DNA of 64,000 nucleotides. Origin: Deltaproteobacteria bacterium (GTDB lineage: Bacteria > Bdellovibrionota > JACOXK01). The translations under genes and the position numbers were made by a program. The notes beneath the pieces are model-generated. The model was given only the letters and a program-made list of their open reading frames with translations, was not told the DNA's origin and did not search any database. The number at the start of each line of letters is the position of its first letter. Positions within the stretch are counted from its first letter, which is position 1. Shown here piece after piece: positions 1 to 9,153 of this stretch. The stretch spans positions 62,001 to 126,000 of the forward strand of contig JACPKQ010000022.1 of assembly GCA_016186995.1 (NCBI GenBank), given 5' to 3'.

Positions 1-17
1 GATACGAATGAAAGATT

Positions 18-395
18 ATGTGTGCGAGAAAAAACTCAGATGACTATACCGCAGAGGAACTAAAAGCCACCATTACGGCACAGTGGTTGGAGGACAAAAA
101 GCGAATTGACGCTGATCCAGCTTATGAATATCATCACGACAGAGATCGGGAATATAAGCGTCACCTGCACAACAAGGATTTGCAAAAACTATTTGGTCAT
201 GCTGCCTATTTATTTCGTGGTCTTCAGGAGGGTGATATGTTTATCTACCCAAATGAAAAAGGAGTCATTAGCAAAGTCTATCAGGAGATAGTGAAAAATG
301 GATATTTTACAGCCTCAAAAAGATACGAGAAAAAAATTAGTAACTGGCTCGCAAAAGCCGTTAGCAGACAAACGTATCGCAGATTTGAAAAGTAG
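18..395 (+). CDS. hypothetical protein, 125 aa
   Basis: I do not recognise this protein. It is charged and apparently cytosolic: Lys/Arg/Asp/Glu/Tyr-rich, with no signal peptide or membrane segment. An in-frame TGA at 9-11 shows that it begins inside the window, most likely at the ATG at 18, although no strong Shine-Dalgarno sequence precedes it. Its last 98 bases overlap the next gene in another frame. That is an unusually long overlap, so either the C-terminal tail or the neighbour's start may be wrong, or a frameshift has occurred. It reads as the first gene of a three-gene plus-strand cluster. Confidence 0.5.
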   Translation: MCARKNSDDYTAEELKATITAQWLEDKKRIDADPAYEYHHDRDREYKRHLHNKDLQKLFGHAAYLFRGLQEGDMFIYPNEKGVISKVYQEIVKNGYFTASKRYEKKISNWLAKAVSRQTYRRFEK

Positions 396-1017
396 CTTGT
401 ACGGAATTCGAGATGCAGCTAAGGATCTTCAAAAAAAGAACCCTGAACTTTTGCTTTATGAAGCCATGGACAGAGTTTGGGAAGATTATGCCGCTAAAAA
501 AGAATTGGATGTCCATATTGAGAATTTTAAAAAAATTGGACGTGTAAAAATACCAGGCACAAATATTCTGATGCCGCCCTTTGACTTTAAAGATGATCAT
601 GTGAAAGTTTGGTTCAATGAGCGCCTCTTAAGTTTAAAGAAAAATAATTCTAATTTAACATACGGACAATTCATTAAAAAGATCGCTGAAAAAATTGAAT
701 GCTATGATAGCGAACCTTCACATATTGCCAATGAAGAATTCCTTTTTATTTTCGGAGGTAAAATTGTGGCTATGGCCCCAGATTTATGGGAAATGGAAGA
801 ATTTGATTGGGATGATCCGGAAAGTCAAAAATGGTTAAAAGAAGAGGAAGAAAAAAGGATAAAAAAATACGGTAAACTTACCTATGAACAATATAATAAG
901 ATTGTTGAAATTAAGGAAACACTTCTAAAAGAAAATACAAATATAAAGGGTGTAAAAGCCTTTGATCTTGCTTGGGAAAAAGTAACTGGAAAAAAGTTAT
1001 CAATCATAGAAAAATGA
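298..1017 (+). CDS. hypothetical protein, 239 aa
   Basis: Unrecognised soluble protein, rich in Lys, Glu and aromatic residues, without signal peptide or membrane helices. The ATG at 298 has an AGGAG ten bases upstream, which favours this start despite the 98-base overlap with the preceding gene. Its stop overlaps the next start as ATGA (1014-1017), the usual sign of translational coupling. A short acidic stretch near residues 160-185 (EEFDWDDPES, then KEEEEK) separates two helical-looking parts. The C-terminal part (TYEQYNKIVEIKETLLKEN) resembles nothing I can name. Confidence 0.6.
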   Translation: MDILQPQKDTRKKLVTGSQKPLADKRIADLKSSLYGIRDAAKDLQKKNPELLLYEAMDRVWEDYAAKKELDVHIENFKKIGRVKIPGTNILMPPFDFKDDHVKVWFNERLLSLKKNNSNLTYGQFIKKIAEKIECYDSEPSHIANEEFLFIFGGKIVAMAPDLWEMEEFDWDDPESQKWLKEEEEKRIKKYGKLTYEQYNKIVEIKETLLKENTNIKGVKAFDLAWEKVTGKKLSIIEK

Positions 1018-1478
1018 ATTTAGAACAATTTATTATTAAAGCAAAAGCCAATGGATGGGTTGGTGTTCTAAAAGGTGGAAAGAAAATAGCGGCTTCTCGA
1101 AAGGGATCTTATGACATTATTTATGATGAAAGGGATTTCCATTATCACGATTCATTTGTTGGATTCTCAGATTTTTGTGGTCAGGAACATATAACTTATA
1201 AAAATGAGCCGGTTTGGAGTATGGTTTACTATGGTTATCTTTTAGAACCCAAGAAATTTACCGGAGATGAAGCGGTTACAATTCTGAAGAAGGCACTTTC
1301 AAAAATGTATCAAGAAGAGAATCGTTTCCTAGGAGGATTCTATTTTTCAGATAGTCCCTATGAATATCGTGACATGAATTTTGGTGATTATAAACGATTT
1401 AATGGTATAGAAAAAATATTCAAAAAAAAAGAATTGGTATATGAGCTCATCTACTGTGGAGGTACAGTAAGGAAATAG
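1014..1478 (+). CDS. DUF5680 domain protein
   Basis: A 154-residue protein that matches, from memory, the DUF5680 family: an aromatic-rich domain with the pattern FxGFxxFxGQE, then KxxPVWxMxYYG, a helical middle, and a C-terminal YxYRDxNxGDxKRFxGxEKI followed by VYELxYCGG. The function of DUF5680 is unknown; in other bacteria it occurs alone or fused to an HTH domain. The start is taken at 1014, where ATGA overlaps the upstream stop, rather than at an in-frame ATG at 972 inside the upstream gene. It is the last gene of the plus-strand cluster, and dnaB converges on it from the other side. Confidence 0.7.
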   Translation: MNLEQFIIKAKANGWVGVLKGGKKIAASRKGSYDIIYDERDFHYHDSFVGFSDFCGQEHITYKNEPVWSMVYYGYLLEPKKFTGDEAVTILKKALSKMYQEENRFLGGFYFSDSPYEYRDMNFGDYKRFNGIEKIFKKKELVYELIYCGGTVRK

Positions 1479-1554
1479 GTTACACGCCAGCTCTTTCCAA
1501 TGGACTATAGGTCATCTGAAATATGCCATTTCATCTTAATTTAATTACAAGAAA

Positions 1555-1579
1555 AGATTCCTGCCTTCGCAGGGATGAC
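1555..1579. repeat. family-A palindromic repeat (REP-like)
   Basis: Short hairpin of the type ATTCCTGC-CTTC-GCAGGGAT followed by GAC, lying between the convergent ends of the DUF5680 gene and dnaB. The same motif, with different stem bases, recurs many times in this window. Confidence 0.6.
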
Positions 1580-1595
1580 CCTTTAATTCAACATG

Positions 1596-2912
1596 TTACT
1601 CAGACATGAGATTTTCAAAACTTGTGTATTGATTAAGAAAGGCAAGGCGTGTCATACCTGTAGGGCCGTTTCTTTGTTTTGCAATGAGAATTTCAGCGGT
1701 GCCTTTAAATTCAGAATCTTTATTATAAACTTCATCACGATAGATAAACATAATGATGTCACTATCCTGTTCTATGGCTCCCGATTCACGAAGATCGGCC
1801 ATCATGGGGCGTTTGTCTTGTCGTGCTTCAACAGCACGGTTGAGCTGTGAAAGCGCAATAACGGGTACTTGTAATTCTTTAGCTAATGCTTTCAGAGAAC
1901 GTGAAATTTCAGAAATTTCTCTTTCTCTTGATTCAGCACGAATTCTTCCCTGCATGAGTTGAAGATAGTCCACAACGACAAGTGCAATATTTTCTCTGGC
2001 TTTAAGTCTTCGACATTTTGCTTTCATTTCTAAAACACCAATGCCTGGTGTATCATCAATAAAAATAGGAGCTTCTGCTAAGTAGCCCGCAGCCTTAGTA
2101 AGTTTTGGCCAATCTGAATCTTGCAAATTTCCAATTCTTAAGCGCGAGGCATCGACTTTAGAAATGGAAGTTAAAAGGCGTGTGCCAACTTGTTCTTTTG
2201 ACATTTCAAGCGAGAAGAAAATACAAGGTTTTTTCGTTGCCATGGAGGCTTGTTGTAAAATATTTAAAGCAAAGCTTGTTTTTCCCATGGAAGGACGTCC
2301 TGCAATAACAATAAGGTCTGATTTCTGAAACCCTGATGTCATACGATCTAAATCGGTAAAACCTGTGGGCACTCCAATGATGGATTGTTTTCTTTCGTGA
2401 AGTTCTTCAATAGTTTTAAAAGACTCTTTAATAATATCTTTAATGGGTACAAAACTAGGCCTTGATTGAGCATCTGTTACTTCAAAAAGAGAAGCTTCTG
2501 CATAATCTAAAAAATCTTCAATATTGGCAGAATCGTCATAGCCTCGATTCACAATATCATTAGCAACAGAAACAAGACGTCTTAAAAGGGCCTTTTCATG
2601 AACAATTTTTGCGTAACTTTTGATGTTTGAAGCGGTGGGTATATTTTCAACAAGCGTAGCAAGATAGGCAGCCCCGCCAACATGATCTAAAACATTTTTT
2701 GATTTTAAATTTTCAGTGAGAGTAATGAGATCGGCAGGCTCACCTTTTTCAGAAAGTTCGATAAGAGCATTATAGATAGTATTATGCGCTTTTTTATAGA
2801 AATCATCGCTGCGTATGATATCAGCAACTTCATTTAAAGCTTCGTTTTCAAGAAGGATGGCCCCAAGTACCGACTTTTCAGCTTCAAGATTTTGTGGGGG
2901 GATTCTTTCCAT
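1596..2912 (-). CDS. dnaB: replicative DNA helicase DnaB
   Basis: Hexameric 5'-3' helicase that unwinds DNA at the replication fork and recruits primase. The 438-residue protein has the N-terminal DnaB domain (starting PPQNLEAEKSVLGAILL) and a C-terminal RecA-like domain. Visible motifs are Walker A GRPSMGKTS near residue 205, Walker B VVVDYLQLM, and the downstream SQLNRAVEAR and DLRESGAIEQDSD motifs typical of the family. Length is normal and no intein is present. Its ATG overlaps the rplI stop by one base (TAATG), so it is translationally coupled as the last gene of the rpsF-DUF2232-rplI-dnaB operon, a widely conserved arrangement. Confidence 0.97.
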   Translation of the reverse strand: MERIPPQNLEAEKSVLGAILLENEALNEVADIIRSDDFYKKAHNTIYNALIELSEKGEPADLITLTENLKSKNVLDHVGGAAYLATLVENIPTASNIKSYAKIVHEKALLRRLVSVANDIVNRGYDDSANIEDFLDYAEASLFEVTDAQSRPSFVPIKDIIKESFKTIEELHERKQSIIGVPTGFTDLDRMTSGFQKSDLIVIAGRPSMGKTSFALNILQQASMATKKPCIFFSLEMSKEQVGTRLLTSISKVDASRLRIGNLQDSDWPKLTKAAGYLAEAPIFIDDTPGIGVLEMKAKCRRLKARENIALVVVDYLQLMQGRIRAESREREISEISRSLKALAKELQVPVIALSQLNRAVEARQDKRPMMADLRESGAIEQDSDIIMFIYRDEVYNKDSEFKGTAEILIAKQRNGPTGMTRLAFLNQYTSFENLMSE

Positions 2913-3361
2913 TATTTATCTTTTTCAACTACCCAAACCTTGATTGTGGCCGTGACATCTTTTGAAAGCTTTACAGGCACGTTATAAATACCTAATTTTT
3001 TAATAGGCTCTTCAATGACAATATCTTTTTTATCAATGTCAAAGCCTTCGTTGCGAAGAACTTCTTCAACATCCATAGCAGTCACCGTTCCAAAAAGTTT
3101 TTCTTCTTCGCCCACTTTTTTACTAATAGTGCAAGAAAAGTTTTCAAGTTTATTTTTGAGTTCTTGAGCTTGTTTTTCTCTTTTCTTCATACGAGAATCA
3201 ATAACTTTCTTTTGGTGGTCTAAAACTGTTAAGTTTTTTGTGGTTGCCGTGACAGCAAGCTTATTTGGAAATAAATAATTTCTTGCAAAACCCGGTTTAA
3301 CGTTCACGAGTTCACCTGCGGAACCTACTTTTTCGACATTTTCTTGTAAAATAACTTTCAT
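2912..3361 (-). CDS. rplI: 50S ribosomal protein L9
   Basis: L9 bridges the base of the L1 stalk in the large subunit. The 149-residue protein carries the N-terminal signature MKVILQENVEKVGSAGELV, then VKPGFARNYLFPNKLA, a long connecting helix, and a C-terminal domain with VGEEEKLFGTVTAMDV. Full length. Its start overlaps the end of the DUF2232 gene by four bases, and its stop overlaps dnaB, so the three genes are translationally coupled. Confidence 0.97.
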   Translation of the reverse strand: MKVILQENVEKVGSAGELVNVKPGFARNYLFPNKLAVTATTKNLTVLDHQKKVIDSRMKKREKQAQELKNKLENFSCTISKKVGEEEKLFGTVTAMDVEEVLRNEGFDIDKKDIVIEEPIKKLGIYNVPVKLSKDVTATIKVWVVEKDK

Positions 3362-4341
3362 AAGAGACTCCTTTTTGACGCATTATTATAACGATTTCTA
3401 AAATCAAACCATACATCACAAAACCCAATCATCATAGGCAAATTAATCAGTATATGAGAAAAGATATCCTCACCCGTTGGAAGTGGTATATTAATAAGGC
3501 TTAAAAGCGCTAAAAATAGTATTTGAAAAAGAAAAGGAAGCTTTCTTCTTTCAAACATGAAAGAAAATACAGAAAGCCCTTGAAGAAAGTAAATAAAAAG
3601 ACACACTCTTAAAAAATTACTTCCTATAACCACAAAAGGTTCTTTGTCGAAGATAATAGGTAAAAAACTCACAATCAATACCCAAATCATAAACTCAGGA
3701 GCTTTCCACATTTTAAGATTTTCTTTTTTTGAAAAAAGTTTTGTAGACCACTTTCTTAAAAGAAGAATATTAATCAAAGCAAAGAGAAGTGAAAAAGCAA
3801 TGATATAACTTGGAGCTTGATTTAAAATGCCTGTTGCCATTTCATGTGGCTGTTTCCACATTTTTTTAATTTCTACGTTTTTGTTTAGTTTTTCTAAAAA
3901 GCGAGGCTCTGCATTTAAAATCTTTTGTGAGCTTTGTATATAAGTAGTAAGTCCGTGATGGATGTTTTCATAATTAAGCCCTACTTTAGAAATAAGAAAA
4001 AAACTAAGAATAAAAAGAGAAAGTCCTGTGCTTTGTAAAATAAGTTGTGAGGTTAAAACTTTTTTCGAGGTTTGAAGCATAACAAAAACAAGAAAAGATC
4101 CTACAAAAACAGAATAAATCAAAAAAGCATTCATGTTGTTCATAATGAACAAAGTAAGAATGGAACTTAAAGCAAAACTTAAGAGTGCAAAAGGCTTTCC
4201 CTTTTTAGCAAGAATATAAAAGTGAGGTGCAGGTGCCAAGAGTGCACCTACCAAAGTTGCAAAAAGAAATGAAGAAGCGCATGCATAGAAAAGACACTCA
4301 ATGTATGTTTTTAAATTTTTCTTAAAATGTGATTGTGACAT
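3358..4341 (-). CDS. DUF2232-like polytopic membrane protein
   Basis: A 327-residue integral membrane protein with about eight hydrophobic segments. It lies exactly where many bacteria encode a DUF2232 (YybS-like) protein, between the rpsF/rpsR pair and rplI. Family assignment rests mainly on this position and on topology; sequence conservation in DUF2232 is weak. The function of the family is unknown. It follows rpsF by nine bases and overlaps rplI by four. Confidence 0.7.
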   Translation of the reverse strand: MSQSHFKKNLKTYIECLFYACASSFLFATLVGALLAPAPHFYILAKKGKPFALLSFALSSILTLFIMNNMNAFLIYSVFVGSFLVFVMLQTSKKVLTSQLILQSTGLSLFILSFFLISKVGLNYENIHHGLTTYIQSSQKILNAEPRFLEKLNKNVEIKKMWKQPHEMATGILNQAPSYIIAFSLLFALINILLLRKWSTKLFSKKENLKMWKAPEFMIWVLIVSFLPIIFDKEPFVVIGSNFLRVCLFIYFLQGLSVFSFMFERRKLPFLFQILFLALLSLINIPLPTGEDIFSHILINLPMMIGFCDVWFDFRNRYNNASKRSLL

Positions 4342-4350
4342 ATTTAAAAC

Positions 4351-4626
4351 TTACTTTTCTTTTTTAACAGTCAGATAACGTAAAACTTGGGGTTGAATGC
4401 GTAACCACTTTGTTAAAGGATCAATTTTATCCGATCCAGCATCATATAAAAAATAAGAGTAGGTTCCCTTTGTTTCTCCACGAATAGTAGAGGCTAATGT
4501 TTTAGAGCCCCAATTTTCATGTTGTATAATTTTACCCACTGTTTTCTCAATGAAAGATCTTATTTCATCGATTTCTTTAGTAGAGCTTTGGGGTTTTGTG
4601 ACAATAACGGTTTCGTAATGATTCAT
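4351..4626 (-). CDS. rpsF: 30S ribosomal protein S6
   Basis: S6 binds the 30S platform together with S18. The 91-residue protein shows the family pattern MNHYETVIV, an E-rich helix (EIDEIRSFIEKTV), then ENWGSKTLAS and a C-terminal LRIQPQVLRYLTVK. A good Shine-Dalgarno (AAGGAG) lies upstream. In most bacteria the next gene is rpsR (S18); here the DUF2232 gene follows after nine bases and no S18 is encoded in the window. The leader contains two overlapping perfect palindromes. Confidence 0.95.
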   Translation of the reverse strand: MNHYETVIVTKPQSSTKEIDEIRSFIEKTVGKIIQHENWGSKTLASTIRGETKGTYSYFLYDAGSDKIDPLTKWLRIQPQVLRYLTVKKEK

Positions 4627-4641
4627 GACAATCTCCTTTTG

Positions 4642-4671
4642 GTTTAAAGCACTTTAAACTATTTAAAGTGC
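4642..4671 (-). promoter_or_regulatory. two overlapping palindromes in the rpsF leader
   Basis: On the plus strand, 4642-4659 is GTTTAAAG-CA-CTTTAAAC and 4649-4671 is GCACTTTAAA-CTA-TTTAAAGTGC. Both are perfect inverted repeats and they share the CTTTAAA block, so only one hairpin can form at a time. They end about 15 bases before the rpsF start codon. They could be an operator, an S6 autoregulatory site, or the end of the epimerase transcript; no T-run follows, so a classical terminator is unlikely. Confidence 0.45.
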
Positions 4672-4693
4672 AAGGATGCTTGTTTTTCTACCT

Positions 4694-5668
4694 CTATTTT
4701 TTGGATTTTACAAGTGATTGAAGGGTTTTTTTAAGGTCAAATCCAAGACAATCATCCCCTAAGTATTGGCTTATGAGTGAGTTACTAATAATACAAGGGT
4801 ATTTGAGATACTCGAAAAGATATTCTGGAAAGGGGCTTCCTAGTTTTTTAAGAAACTGTGCAATCGGTGAAATAATAGAAAGGGGAAGGGGCCAACCTTC
4901 ATTACCACAAAGAGAAAGTGCATCTCTTATAAGGATGGTGTTGGAGGGGGCTACGTTGTACACTCCTGTCGGAAGTTCTTTCAAAGATCGACCTAAAATA
5001 TGAGCCATGTCCTCCTCATGAATAAATTGAAAAGCGGGGTTGTAATCTAAGGGGTAGGGAGATCTTTTATGGGTGAGGTACTGGGTCATGGTATTGCTAA
5101 TGTGGGTACCCACAATATTGCAGGGGCGCAAAACAACCATTTTAATTTTATTTTGATTTTTCCACATCCAGTTTGTGGCTGTAAAATCTGTTTCAACAAC
5201 ATCGCGCAAATCTGCAAATTGAATGCTTGCTTTAAGTGGGGCCTCTTCATCTAAAAAGGCGGGGTTGTCAGCGCTTGCACCATATACGTGAAAAGTGCTT
5301 AAAAAAACAATTTTAGAAACACCCAAAGAAAGTGCTAAATCAAAAATTTGTTTGGTTCCTACAAGACCAAAATCAATTCGTTCAGAAAAATGGGTAGAAA
5401 TATTGAGAGTTGCATGACTCAATCTTCCTAAATGAAATAGGGTATCAAAGGAGTGATTGCGAAAAAGTTTTTCAAATTCATTTCTAGTGTAACGTATTTT
5501 TTGGTAGGAAATACCATCATCTTTTTTAGATTTTTTTAAACTTCGAGAATCTATCCCAATAATTTTTATGTTAGGAAATGTTTTTTTAAGAACCTGTGCT
5601 GTAAGCTGTGCCAATCCACCAGCCATACCAATAATGAGGATAGATTGAATATTATTTTCTGCTTTCAT
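4694..5668 (-). CDS. NAD-dependent epimerase/dehydratase family protein
   Basis: Extended short-chain dehydrogenase fold of about 324 residues. The N-terminus gives a beta-strand and a glycine-rich dinucleotide loop (ILIIGMAGGLAQ), followed by a DTLFHLGRLSH segment and STFHVYG in the position of the catalytic Ser/Tyr region, then VVLRPCNIVGTH. The usual YxxxK is not evident after the STFHVYG block, so catalysis is uncertain. The start at 5668 (MKAEN) has a better-spaced AGGA than the ATG at 5677. It overlaps the upstream acyltransferase gene, and the pair may act in envelope lipid or polar-lipid metabolism; that role is inference. Confidence 0.75.
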   Translation of the reverse strand: MKAENNIQSILIIGMAGGLAQLTAQVLKKTFPNIKIIGIDSRSLKKSKKDDGISYQKIRYTRNEFEKLFRNHSFDTLFHLGRLSHATLNISTHFSERIDFGLVGTKQIFDLALSLGVSKIVFLSTFHVYGASADNPAFLDEEAPLKASIQFADLRDVVETDFTATNWMWKNQNKIKMVVLRPCNIVGTHISNTMTQYLTHKRSPYPLDYNPAFQFIHEEDMAHILGRSLKELPTGVYNVAPSNTILIRDALSLCGNEGWPLPLSIISPIAQFLKKLGSPFPEYLFEYLKYPCIISNSLISQYLGDDCLGFDLKKTLQSLVKSKK

Positions 5669-6524
5669 TTTTAGCATGTCCTAAATAATTTCTTTTTTGC
5701 TTAAGTCCTGTTTGTATTAAATCATTGATTTCATTTTTAAGCTCTAAAACATGATTATTAATTTCTTTTTCTGTACTTTTTTGTGATGGTAAAGTTTCAA
5801 GAGAAAGAGGCTTTCCTATGTAAATATCAACGGGTGAGGGAAGTGGGATTAATGTTGGGGTTAAAGGCAGTACTGGGAGTTTGAGTAGTTTTGCTATTTT
5901 AGGAAAGTGAATAACATAAGGATAAAATTCTTCAGCACCCACAATGGCTATGGGAAGAATGCTCGTTTTTGTTTGAAGAGCTAATCTTAAAAAACCAGTT
6001 GTAAAATCCTGAAGTTTGTAAAATTGAGATGTTTCTTTAGCAATGCCTTTAACACCCTCTGGAAAAACAAGAATGTTTTCTTTTTTTTGAAGCAAATATA
6101 AACAATTTTTTCTATCTCCTAAAACATGCCCTGTTCCTGTAATAAGTTCTCCCACAAAAGGTATTGTAGGAACAAATCTTTCAATCATGCCTCTGACCAA
6201 GTGAGGTGGGTTTATTTCATAAATAAAGGCCATCATAGTAAGCAGTGCATCTATAGCCACTTGGCCGGAATGGTTTGCAATAATCATGTAGTTTTTATTT
6301 TCTAAATGGTTTTTATTGTGAAGCTTCACTCTAAAATAGTGTTTGTAGAAAAACCAAAAATATTCAAAACATTTTCTATGAGTATTTAAGTTTAAACCCC
6401 AAGGATCATTTTTTCCCTCGTACTGGATTTCAAGTGCATCATAAATCTCATCTAGTTTCTTTAAATCAGGTTGAAGATACTCCTGAGATAGTTTACTTAA
6501 ATACGATTTTAGACTGAGGTTCAT
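5652..6524 (-). CDS. lysophospholipid acyltransferase family protein
   Basis: A 290-residue PlsC-like acyltransferase. Visible motifs are IIANHSGQVAID, the His-containing acyltransferase block with wider His-Asp spacing than classical HX4D, and VFPEGVKGIAKE, the substrate-binding FPEG block. The segment TSILPIAIVGAEEFYP corresponds to motif IV. No cleavable signal peptide is seen. It is coupled by overlap to the downstream epimerase gene and follows hppA by 22 bases. A role in transferring an acyl group to a glycerophospholipid or related lipid follows from the family; the substrate is not readable. Confidence 0.8.
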   Translation of the reverse strand: MNLSLKSYLSKLSQEYLQPDLKKLDEIYDALEIQYEGKNDPWGLNLNTHRKCFEYFWFFYKHYFRVKLHNKNHLENKNYMIIANHSGQVAIDALLTMMAFIYEINPPHLVRGMIERFVPTIPFVGELITGTGHVLGDRKNCLYLLQKKENILVFPEGVKGIAKETSQFYKLQDFTTGFLRLALQTKTSILPIAIVGAEEFYPYVIHFPKIAKLLKLPVLPLTPTLIPLPSPVDIYIGKPLSLETLPSQKSTEKEINNHVLELKNEINDLIQTGLKQKRNYLGHAKNESRK

Positions 6525-6546
6525 GTATTCTAGAATCCATACCCAC

Positions 6547-8577
6547 TTAGTGAATCCAAGGTGTCAAAGTTAAAAGCAAAGGTGCTATAACTAAGGAAAC
6601 AATAGCCATCAATTTAATAAGAATATTCATAGCTGGGCCTGATGTGTCTTTAAATGGATCTCCAACCGTGTCTCCAACAACAGCAGCTTTGTGAGCATCA
6701 CTTCCTTTCCCACCGTGAGCACCGCCTTCAATTAGTTTTTTAGCATTATCCCAAGCCCCCCCAGCATTTGCCATAAAAAGAGCCAAGAGAACTCCAGAAA
6801 CAGTTGAGCCTGCTAAAAGTCCACCAAGCGCTTCACGCCCAAGAATGATTCCAACAGTGACAGGGGTGATAACAGCAGTGAGTCCAGGAACGATCATTTT
6901 TTTTAAGGCAGCTTGCGTTGAGATTTCAATACAACGTGCTGAATCTGGTTTTGCTGTTCCTTGAAGTAAACCTTTAATTTCTTTGAACTGACGTCTTACT
7001 TCTTCAACCATACTGAAAGCAGCTTGTCCTACTGCACTCATAGTAAGGGCTCCAATAAAAAATGGGAGGGCTCCACCAATGAGAAGCCCTACCACAACAA
7101 AAGAGTTTGTAAGATCAATAGATTGAAGCTCTGCAGCTTTGCTATAAGCACTAAAAAGTGCAAGGGCGGTAAGAGCTGCTGAACCAATGGCGAACCCTTT
7201 TCCGATAGCGGCTGTTGTGTTTCCTAAAGCATCCAGGCCATCAGTAATTTTTCGTGTTTCAGGCCCCAAACCTGACATTTCTGTAATTCCACCTGCATTG
7301 TCAGCAATAGGACCATAAGCATCAACAGTCATAGTAACACCCACTGTTGCAAGCATACCTACAGCGGCCAGCCCAATACCATAGAGAGATGCAAAATTAT
7401 AAGAAACAATAATAGCCAGTCCAATGATGATTATAGGAAGAACACAGCTTTCCATACCTACAGCAAGACCTGTAATAATGTTTGTAGCTGGGCCTGTGCG
7501 ACTTGCCTCAGCAATTCTATGAATGGGTTTTGAAGATGTATAAATTTCAGTAACATATCCAATAAGAACTCCCGCTAAAGAACCTGCTAAGATCGCCCAG
7601 AAGGGACCCATGGCAGAAAAAGCTCTTCCATTATCACTGATTGTAAAATTCAAGCTTTTTACAATAAACCAAGAACCTACGAAAAGAATCAGCGCACTTA
7701 AAATGGGAACATAACGCAAAGCAGAGGCAGGTTTTAATTTTTTGAAAACGTTCATTGAAAAAATTCCAATAATAGAAGAAATCAAGCCTAAACTAATGAT
7801 AAGAAGAGGAAGGCTCATGGCAGCACTGACTGATTGTGAATAAACAGCAGATGTTGCACCAATAGCGATTGTGGCAATAACAGAACCCACATAAGATTCA
7901 AAAATATCAGCCCCCATACCTGCTGTGTCTCCGACGTTATCCCCAACGTTATCAGCAATGGTGGCTGGGTTTCGTGGGTCGTCTTCTGGAATACCCGCTT
8001 CAACTTTTCCAACAAGATCAGCACCTACGTCAGCAGCTTTGGTATAAATCCCACCACCGACACGCGCAAAAAGAGCAATAGAACTTGCCCCCATAGCAAA
8101 ACCGTTAATGTATTGAGCATTTTCTACATCCCCAAAAAACATGAAAAGAATACCCACCCCAATCAAGCCTAAACTTGCGACAGAAAGGCCCATGACAGAA
8201 CCACCTGAAAAGGCAACAAGCAAAGCGCTTGCTTGCCCATATTTATGAGCTGCTTCTGAACAGCGAACGTTAGCACTGGTTGCTGCTTTCATACCAAAAA
8301 AACCTGCAAGCATAGAACAGGCTGCACCACTTATAAAAGCGATGGCTGTTTGGGGTGCGATCTTCCAATAAAGAAGACCAAATACGACAGTAATAAAGAC
8401 AGCTAAATAGGTGTATTCTGTTTTTAAGAACACCATTGAGCCTTCATGAATAGCACCTGCAATTTCCCGCATTTTTTCGTTTCCGGCGGGTTGTTTTTTA
8501 ACAAAAAGGTAAATAAAAAGAGCTACAATGAGCCCTAACACTCCTAAATAAGGTGACCACATACTTAAGTTTTGCAT
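6547..8577 (-). CDS. hppA: membrane-bound ion-translocating pyrophosphatase
   Basis: Polytopic membrane pyrophosphatase of 676 residues that couples hydrolysis of pyrophosphate to export of H+ and/or Na+. The catalytic signature [11 protein letters not shown] and the metal-binding NVGDNVGD loop are intact, as is the C-terminal [14 protein letters not shown]. The segment [10 protein letters not shown] has Ala and Gly where K+-independent enzymes carry Lys and Thr, so K+ dependence is expected. The Glu in ADIFESYVG sits where Na+-pumping members have their gate Glu; ion specificity from this is inference. It lies between pth and the acyltransferase gene, an insertion into the usual pth-rpsF neighbourhood. 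Confidence 0.95.
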   Translation of the reverse strand: MQNLSMWSPYLGVLGLIVALFIYLFVKKQPAGNEKMREIAGAIHEGSMVFLKTEYTYLAVFITVVFGLLYWKIAPQTAIAFISGAACSMLAGFFGMKAATSANVRCSEAAHKYGQASALLVAFSGGSVMGLSVASLGLIGVGILFMFFGDVENAQYINGFAMGASSIALFARVGGGIYTKAADVGADLVGKVEAGIPEDDPRNPATIADNVGDNVGDTAGMGADIFESYVGSVIATIAIGATSAVYSQSVSAAMSLPLLIISLGLISSIIGIFSMNVFKKLKPASALRYVPILSALILFVGSWFIVKSLNFTISDNGRAFSAMGPFWAILAGSLAGVLIGYVTEIYTSSKPIHRIAEASRTGPATNIITGLAVGMESCVLPIIIIGLAIIVSYNFASLYGIGLAAVGMLATVGVTMTVDAYGPIADNAGGITEMSGLGPETRKITDGLDALGNTTAAIGKGFAIGSAALTALALFSAYSKAAELQSIDLTNSFVVVGLLIGGALPFFIGALTMSAVGQAAFSMVEEVRRQFKEIKGLLQGTAKPDSARCIEISTQAALKKMIVPGLTAVITPVTVGIILGREALGGLLAGSTVSGVLLALFMANAGGAWDNAKKLIEGGAHGGKGSDAHKAAVVGDTVGDPFKDTSGPAMNILIKLMAIVSLVIAPLLLTLTPWIH

Positions 8578-8599
8578 TTTTTTCTCCTTTGATCCCGCA

Positions 8600-9148
8600 T
8601 CAAGTGCTAGATGACAATGGTGGTGTTTCTATAAATTTTTCAATTTCCCCTATAGCACGGTTTAAAATATCTTCCAATTCTTGTTTTTGTTCTTTGCTAA
8701 ACGGTCCTAAAACATAGTCACTCACGTCTTCTTTTGTAAAAGGTCTTCCAATACCTATTCGTAAGCGATGAAACTCATCAGTGTCAACATGTTCAAAAAT
8801 AGAACGCAAACCATTATGGCCTGCATGACCACCTGAAAACTTCATTTTGATTTTTCCAAAAGGAAAATCAATTTCATCATGGATGACAAGTACATCTTGT
8901 GGGGTTGCACCAAAAAAATGAATGGCCTCTTGAAGTGCTTCGCCACTGTTATTCATAAATGTTTGGGGTTTCATAAAAAGGACTTTGTGATTCTTTACGT
9001 TTTCTTGAGCCGTAAAAGATTTAAATTTTTTTTTTGAAAGTGGATAATGATGTTTCTCGCTTAAGGCGTCAAGTACCATAAATCCAATATTGTGACGCGT
9101 TTCTGCATATTTTTGGCCTGGGTTGCCAAGACCACAAATAATTTTCAA
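8600..9148 (-). CDS. pth: peptidyl-tRNA hydrolase
   Basis: Releases the peptide from peptidyl-tRNA dropped by ribosomes. The 182-residue protein has the diagnostic [21 protein letters not shown] (catalytic His in RHNIG), [25 protein letters not shown] and [12 protein letters not shown]. Length is typical. It follows rplY by five bases in the conserved prs-rplY-pth order. Confidence 0.97.
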   Translation of the reverse strand: MKIICGLGNPGQKYAETRHNIGFMVLDALSEKHHYPLSKKKFKSFTAQENVKNHKVLFMKPQTFMNNSGEALQEAIHFFGATPQDVLVIHDEIDFPFGKIKMKFSGGHAGHNGLRSIFEHVDTDEFHRLRIGIGRPFTKEDVSDYVLGPFSKEQKQELEDILNRAIGEIEKFIETPPLSSST

Positions 9149-9153
9149 GGGAT

